This document shows positions 32,195 through 37,872 of a stretch of 37,872 nucleotides of DNA, one piece after another; position 1 is the first letter of the stretch, and every line of letters begins with the position of its first letter. The notes under the pieces were generated by a model. It searched no databases and had not been told where the DNA came from. It was given only the letters and a program-made list of their open reading frames with translations. Location: assembly GCA_018296165.2 (NCBI GenBank), contig JACKQL020000230.1, forward strand, positions 1 through 37,872, read 5' to 3'. Both the position numbers and the translations under genes were made by a program. This stretch comes from Termitomyces sp. T153 (Eukaryota; Basidiomycota; Agaricomycetes; Agaricales; Lyophyllaceae).

Positions 32195-33151
32195 TTTCCT
32201 AAACAATTCATTGACAACTACTCCAGAATTACCAAACTCCTCAACTAACTCATGTGGAGGGACACTCCTTGGGATTGGAACAGCAGGTGCCAAAGTGTAT
32301 TCCTCCTCCTCAAGAAGGCCTTCACCTCCACTCCAGTCCTCTGCCATTTTGACCCCTCTCTGCCAATTGTGCTTGAATGCAATGCCTCTGACTACACCAT
32401 CATTGGAATACTCTCCCAGTCAGACCTCAGAGGCAGGGACCTCTGCCCCATCACCTTCTACACCCACTCAATGATCCCTGTGGAGCTCAACTACAATATT
32501 TATGATGAAGAACTCCTCACAATTGTTAAGCCTTCCATCAATAGCAGGCCTACCTTGAGGAATCTCTACACCACATTCAAGTCTACTCTGATCACAATAA
32601 TCTGCAATACTTCACAACCACAAAGCAACTCAGCCACCACTAAGCTCAATGGTCCGAAACCCTCTCAAAGTACAACTTTACTATCTACTACCACCCTGGA
32701 TGACTTGGAGCAAAGTCCAATGCCCTTACTCAGAGGTCTGATGTGTATTCAAAAAAGTCATTTGAAGCCAAGTGGAACACATTCAACCATTGAGTGGTAA
32801 TCCCCCCTGAACATCTACATGCCATGCTGATTTTAAATGAAGAAGGAATCCTCCACCAAATCAGAAACTCACCTCCAGACTCCTTCTTCACCCAGCATGA
32901 CCCCCTCAACAACCCTGCCAATGAGTCAGATATCAAGAACCCCTTTATGCTATCTCTAGACCACTGCCTCCTGCTCCAGAGTGGACAAATCTATGCCCCA
33001 GACCACAAGTCCATTTGCCTCAACATACTCCAGCAACACCACAACCACAAGCTCCATGGGCACTCAGGAATTTGTAAGACCCTTCAGCTTATCTCCTGGA
33101 CTTACTTTTGGCCAGAAATGAAGAAGGACATCACACAATACATTGATGAGC
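32195..33151 (+). pseudogene. Inverted segment of element D: end of RT, RNase H, integrase HH motif
   Basis: Reads on the plus strand, opposite to the rest of D. It starts with KQFIDNYSRITKLLN, then TPWDWNSRCQSVFLLLKKAF, LPIVLECNASDYTIIGILSQ (RNase H, first Asp changed to Asn), ELNYNIYDEELLTIV, and later LLQSGQIYAPDHKSICLNIL and HHNHKLHGHSGICKTLQLIS with WPEMKKDITQYIDE. It begins at the residue after which D's RT stops (FANF at 33681) and ends where D's integrase resumes (31600). Confidence 0.8.
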
Positions 33152-33680
33152 CCCAGGTATTGCTGAGCACCATTTTTGGTATTTTGAACTTAGTGGCAGC
33201 TGACTACTTTGAATTTGGCACAAGTCACAACACTCAGCACATGGGACCCAGCCTGAGGGTTGGACCAAAGCATGAGACTTTAGCGAGCATGAGACTTTTT
33301 GATCACAAGAAATATCACATGGAGCCTGGAACTTGGGCCTGGAACATCAAGGCCTAGATCTTTCTTAGTGATGATTATTAGTGACTTTAGTGACTCTGGC
33401 AACAAAACAGTGTTCTCTTACTATATACAGACATATTACCAGATGCATACCTTTTTACTATCATTCCCCTTACCAAGCTTACCAACATACTTGAATGGTG
33501 TTTATGCTTCAGGTATTGACATTGGACTTGCTCTTTTTGGATTCATTTGCATTTATACGCCATAGAGACTTTGCTTATGGTTTTTCACCTAGTTACAGAC
33601 TGACACCCTATATGGACCATAAACACAGTGACAGACGCTGTCACCAGTGGCGACTATTTGCTTACTTTCCCATACTATTA
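33152..33680. other. Unidentified spacer 2 between element D pieces
   Basis: About 529 bp, A+T-rich, with at least four CpG, more than neighbouring repeats. Contains a 7-bp-arm palindrome GTGACAG-ACG-CTGTCAC at 33628-33644. No coding motif. Possibly a younger non-autonomous insertion or LTR piece. Confidence 0.4.
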
Positions 33681-34403
33681 AAAGTTAGCAAACTCCAGAA
33701 ACAACTGTACCTCTTTGACATTCTGTGGCAGGGGCCAGCCAAGTATGGCTTTGACCTTAGTGGGGTCCATATGTATGCCATTGGGGGTGACAATGACTCT
33801 GAGGTATTAGACCTCCATTGTGTGGAAGGAGCATTTTTTGGGTCTGGTGTGGAGATGGTACTCCCAGAGTTGTTCTAGAATGTGGCAGACATACTCCAGA
33901 TGCTCCTTGGGCAAATTTAAGTAGATCAGTATGTTGTCTAGGTACACAATGACAAAAACATCATTCATGTCATGGAAGATGTCATTCATGAAGTACTAGA
34001 AGGTGGTGGGGGAGTTAGTCATTCCAAAGGGCATCACTAGGTACTCAAAGAGGCTATAGTGAGTGTGAAAGGCAGTCTTCCATTCATGTCCCTGAGCAAT
34101 CTGGACATTGTTGAAGCCAGAGTGGAGGTCTATCTTTGTGTAGATCTTGGCACTGTGAAGGCAGTCAACAAGGTCTCTGATCAGGGGGAGAGGATACCAG
34201 TTCTTTTTAGTAACTTTGTTGAGTCCCTGGTAATCTACACAGAGTCTCAGTGATCCATCCTTCTTCTTGGCAAACAAGACTGGGGCACTGGCAGCAGAGA
34301 TCAATAGGCATATGAAGCCTTTTCTGAGCATATCATTGAGGTATTCCTTCAGAGCCCAGAGCTTGATCTTGGACATGTTGTAGATTTTGCCAAATGAGGG
34401 CAT
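33681..34403 (-). pseudogene. Element D reverse transcriptase
   Basis: Contains MPSFGKIYNMSKIKLWALKE, APVLFAKKKDGSLRLCVDYQ, YPLPLIRDLVDCL, YTKIDLHSGFNNVQI, YLVMPFGMTNSPTTF followed by a stop, VIVYLDNILIYL (YLDN) and [12 protein letters not shown]. All are hallmarks of Ty3/gypsy RT. It ends abruptly at 33681 where spacer 2 begins. Confidence 0.85.
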
Positions 34404-35165
34404 GGCACCTTCCTCAAGGTTGATCTTGTGATTGTAGGAGTGATGTGGGGAAGTTCTTTGGCACTCCCTTCAGAGAATACATCAGAAAATTCATGATACT
34501 CCAGGAAAACTACTTCATATAGGATCTGCTCCTCTGTTTTGCACTCTGGCAAGGTAGTTTCTGTGTGGAGGTGCTCCTCTGGTAAGGCTGGCATGATTTG
34601 TAGCTGGAAGGCAGGGGTGCCATCTTGTAAGATGCATGCAAAGGGGATGGCACTAATGATTTCAATGTCAACTAGTGGGGTTGCATTTCTTTCACCTTCT
34701 GGGTCACCATTGAAAGTCAAGGGGCTTTGGGTTGCTCCAGAGGTGCTGGCACTGGGGGCAGGGACACTGGGGCCCAAGACAGACTGGAGGCAGAGGGGGA
34801 TGGCAGCTTCTAGACTTGCTTCAGGGCTGGGAAATTGCATGGTGAGGTTTTTCCAGTCAATGTCAGAATTGACATCTTGTAGCCATCGAAGTCCAAGCAT
34901 GATTGGAGTTGATGGGGGGAGTTGGGTGATAAGAAGCCAGGCCTGAAATTGTAGGTCATTGTTGAGGGTGAGGGTGTCATCATGGTATTGGGTAATTCCT
35001 GTTGTGGCAGGGCTTCTGTCAAAGAGTTGGAGCTTGAGAGGTTTGTCAAGGTCATTGCATCAGAGGTCAAGTTGACTGCTGATGAAGGTGCTGGAGATGC
35101 CACTGTTGATGAGGGTGGGGAGGACCTTGGGTGAGCTATTGAGTTGGATGTTGATGATGAATGAC
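34404..35165 (-). pseudogene. Element D second retropepsin-like domain and RT linker
   Basis: The domain (about 34840-35165) reads LPTLINSGISSTFISSQLDL, then a TGA, LQLFDRSPATTGITQY, and TPIMLGLRWLQDVNSDIDW. The DSG site has become NSG. The linker to RT has EEQILYEVVFLEYHEFSDVF, the usual run before RT. It is paralogous to the domain at 35240-35640. Confidence 0.75.
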
Positions 35166-35197
35166 CATGCAGACCTTGAGTGGAGCTGCAGGAGAGT

Positions 35198-35677
35198 CTA
35201 GGGTTGGTCAATTACAGCCTTAGAGTTCTCAGAGGGGGGTGAGACATTGAAAGGCACTAGTCTGGAGTCAGTTGGGTTGTCCTGGTCAAGGCAGAGGGTG
35301 AGGCTGGGCCAGCTGATGTGGGGATTGGTGGAGCATAGCCATGAAAAGCCTAAAATGATGGGGGCAGAGGGGTGTAGTTTTATGACAAGTAGTTGGAGTT
35401 CTTGCTGTTGTCCATTGGCAAATGTCATGGTTGTCTCCAGGTGGTGTGTGATATCTCCAGTGGGGGTGGGGTTACCATCAAAGAGCTTGAGGAGGATCAG
35501 AGTGGGGAGGTGGTGGAGGTGTTGGGGGGTGAGCACTGCTAGGGATTTGTTGACAAAGTTATCCATAGCACTGCTGTCAACTAGTGTAGGGATGGAGTTG
35601 TCAGAGAAGGGGAGGGTGGTGCAAAGGAGGAGGGTGGTGGAGGAGTGGGAGGGGAGGTGTGCTGGGAAGTCATCCAA
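35198..35677 (-). pseudogene. Element D first retropepsin-like domain
   Basis: Open frame of 159 codons with SIPTLVDSSAMDNFVNKSLA, LKLFDGNPTPTGDITHHLET and PIILGFSWLCSTNPHISW. The active-site triad reads DSS. It shares the LFDG.P...GDIT and LGxxWL...NPxIxW landmarks with the second domain, so two proteases lie in tandem. Confidence 0.8.
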
Positions 35678-35779
35678 GGCAAATACTGTTGCATGGAGAA
35701 GTGTGGCCAGGGCAGAGAAGACATTGGGGTCTGGTCCATAGTCTAGTGTGTCTTCAAGACCTAAACTGCTGACTTGTTT

Positions 35780-36990
35780 TCTATAAATTGGTAGTTGCAG
35801 TCTTCTCTGTCAATAGTCCACATGGCACATCCCATCACCTGGTGTTTAGGACAATTACTGATAAAGTGTCCCTGCTCACCATATAGGATGCATGCATCCT
35901 CCTTCCATCATTGCCCCTGAGTCTCCTCCAGTATGTTGATCCATGGCCTATTCTAAATCTTGTTTGCACTTAGGGCTTCTTGGTCATTAGCAGAATCCAG
36001 AGTGTCATTGAGGTTGATGGAGTTGGTGTCTAGGGGTTCTGGGGCCTCATGGAGGTTGGCAGCATTGAGCTGGGCAGGTGGGCATTGTTTTGGGGGTCAG
36101 TTGGTGCTGGAAGGCCCTTGGCCCAGGGGAAAATGGGGTGCAGAGTTGGCAGGGTTGGTGGGGATTGAGGGTTGATTGCTGTTGGTTGCTCTAGTCTGCC
36201 AATTGGTGTTGCCAGAGGTGTTCCATGAGGTCTGCAGTGCTGTGTTCTCACTCTGGTCTTCCCAGTAATGCTGGTTGACCTTAATAACAAGTGCCTTGTA
36301 TCCATTGTATATGGTTTGCTTGGGCACAAGACAAAAGATGTCCTTGATCCATTGAGGCAGGGCATGATGGAGGGCAAATTAGAGAGCGTTGTAATTCCAC
36401 CCAGTTTTGTAGGCTTCCTGTTCAAATTGTATGATGAAGGTCATGAAGCATTTGTTGTCATGCATTTGGCCAGGCCCCATCCTCCAGGTGGTCCACCATT
36501 GGGAGGCCCTCCACTAGGAGGTTGGCTCACATTGCCTGGGGGAGGGAGTCCTCCAGGGGTGAGGGGTCCAAAGTAATTTGTATTGGTGGGGGGGTTGGGC
36601 ATTAGAATGGGTGAGGGACAAAGGGGGTTGATGGGGAAAGGGGGTTGGGGTGCTCTGGGGCCTGTGGGCTGTCTCAGAGGGACTGGGATATTCTGGTGGG
36701 GCAGAGGGGCATTGACATGGGGGGCATGGAGATTGAAGTGGGGAGGTCTGTCTTGGGGAGGGCTGCTGTGTGGGCCAGGCTTGTTGGCAGGGTTAACAGG
36801 CTCATTGATATAGGAGAGAGTCCAGTTGTCATTGTTGACATGTGGGGGCAGCTATTGTGCATGGGGTTTGGGGGTGGCAGGTTGATCCCATGTATGGAAG
36901 GCACTAGAAATGGAGTTGGCCTAGGGATGAGTGGAGAGTGCCAAGGTGTGGATAGTGGGTTGGTCAAACAATCCCCCCATAAGGTTGAGG
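35780..36990 (-). pseudogene. Element D gag, C-terminal half and zinc knuckle
   Basis: Gag pieces include ALPQWIKDIFCLVPKQTIYN, YKALVIKVNQHYWED and a Gly/Pro-rich stretch. A knuckle at about 35860-35905 reads C-x2-Y-x4-H-x4-C (ACILYGEQGHFISNCPKH). A Pro-rich run covers 36480-36960. Several stops and frame changes. Confidence 0.7.
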
Positions 36991-37092
36991 TTCCTCAAGA
37001 TGCTGGAGGCTGCATTAAGTTCTGGGTTGGTCAAACAATCCCCCCATAAGGTTGAGGTTCCTCAAGATGCTGGAGGCTGCATTAAGTTCTTC
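36958..37092. repeat. 67-bp perfect tandem duplication in element D gag
   Basis: The block starting tggtcaaacaatcccccc at 36961 recurs at 37028, identical along the unit. 67 is not a multiple of three, so it shifts the frame. Identity suggests a recent event. Confidence 0.9.
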
Positions 37093-37872
37093 CTGCTGGC
37101 AGGGGATGGGAGGTGGGGCTTCACTTTGTGTTCTGACAGGTTCCATGCATTGCACATGGAAGGAGCAGGAGGGATCCAGAGGATCTTTGAATGGGCAGGG
37201 ATTCAGACTAGTGTGGATTTCTTCAACCAATGCATGGAGCTCGTTGCAGAAATCAGTGTTGATTCCCAGGGTGCCTTGCATAGTTTCAGGGAGGTTTCCT
37301 TGCAGGTAGCATTTGTGGAAGTTGAGGAGCCAATCTGCCCAAACTTCCAGTATTGTGGGGGTGTTGGGGTAGCCTAAGTTGACAAGGAGGGTGCAAGCAC
37401 ACCTTGCAAACTCTGCAGGGGAGTGGTGGAGGAAGCAGAGGACTTCATCATGCTGTTAGACATATGCTTTGACCCTTTGTGGCTTGGGAGAAGAGAGGAC
37501 TTGAGCAGAAAATGGCAAACAAGGAGGAGAATAATTATCTGGGTGCTCCAGAGGGGCTGGGGCTGCAGCAGAGACTGGGTATGCATAGTAGTGGGTGGGG
37601 GGAAGGTAGGTGGGGTTGGGGGGCACTGTGGAGTATTCTCCAGGGTACATGCAGGAGTTGTTGCCATTAGTAGGGAATGCTAGAGGGCAGCACCATCCCA
37701 AAGGTATCCCCTGGCTAATAGAGGGGGCATACAATGCCTGGTTGGAGTGAGGGGTCCAGTGATGGGGAATATACTGATCTGCAGGGGGGCCTGGGTAGAA
37801 CAGGGCATATGGAATTTCAGGGACCAGCTGACTGTAAATGTCAGTTAGGTAGCCAGCAGGGTTGTATATGGG
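37093..37872 (-). pseudogene. Element D gag, N-terminal region, continues past the window
   Basis: Frame pieces include FARCACTLLVNLGYPNTPTI, LEVWADWLLNFHKCYLQGNL and CNELHALVEEIHTSLNPCP, with a Pro/Tyr-rich start (37456-37734). These are consistent with the first part of a gypsy Gag. The 5' LTR must lie to the right of the window. Confidence 0.55.

Noticed and set aside
32195..33151. A separate plus-strand gypsy element
   Set aside because: Both its ends coincide with the two gaps of element D and both joins are in frame, so an inversion is the better reading.
1..37872. CRISPR array, rRNA or bacterial-type operon
   Set aside because: No regularly spaced repeats with unique spacers, no rRNA signature, and gene structure is eukaryotic with spliceosomal introns.

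Overview
ORGANISM. The window looks like the nuclear genome of a filamentous basidiomycete, probably an Agaricomycete (inference). Host-type genes have many introns of about 46-60 nt with GT/GC-AG ends and TNAC/TNAT-like branch sites. The retroelements are chromodomain Ty3/gypsy, Ty1/copia with a half-tRNA primer site, and a LINE carrying RNase H. The repeats show heavy CpG-to-TpG/CpA decay, as expected from RIP-like mutation or methylation-driven deamination.

LAYOUT. (1) 1-652: start of a minus-strand Ty1/copia element (gag start, primer site, LTR). (2) 653-3343: a 5'-truncated, decayed LINE with a poly(A) tail and a 15-bp target duplication, inserted at the copia LTR edge. (3) 3354-9500: host-like sequence with a six-exon single-pass membrane protein gene (4910-5575), a decayed gene whose stops are almost all TGA (6558-7725) and a possible two-exon small gene (8755-9017). 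(4) 9533-15502: a pair of diverged inverted repeats about 5 kb apart. Between them lie a fragment of an ENA-type P-type ATPase gene (minus strand) and an intact-looking multi-exon gene for a four-unit CCHC zinc-finger-like protein with Glu-Arg and His-Pro-Tyr-Ser repeats (10880-13119). (5) 15500-37872: an almost CpG-free cluster of nested retroelements. These are gypsy A (plus strand, 16972-20950, truncated), gypsy B (minus, 21043-27248, both LTRs and a target duplication), the LTR end of element C (27249-28240), a decayed Zn-cluster/coiled-coil gene (28439-30107) and gypsy D (minus, 30324 to the right edge), whose RNase H/integrase-Zn segment is inverted.

HOW IT FITS TOGETHER. The window is a gene island (about 3.4-15.2 kb, CpG-normal) between two silenced repeat blocks (CpG-depleted). 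None of the retroelements looks coding-competent. The zinc-finger-like gene is the best-preserved gene. I found no CRISPR array, rRNA or tRNA, and no convincing new multi-gene system. The most unusual signals are the CpG boundary, the inverted-repeat-bounded zinc-finger gene, the inversion inside gypsy D, and the TGA-only decay of the gene at 6.6-7.7 kb.
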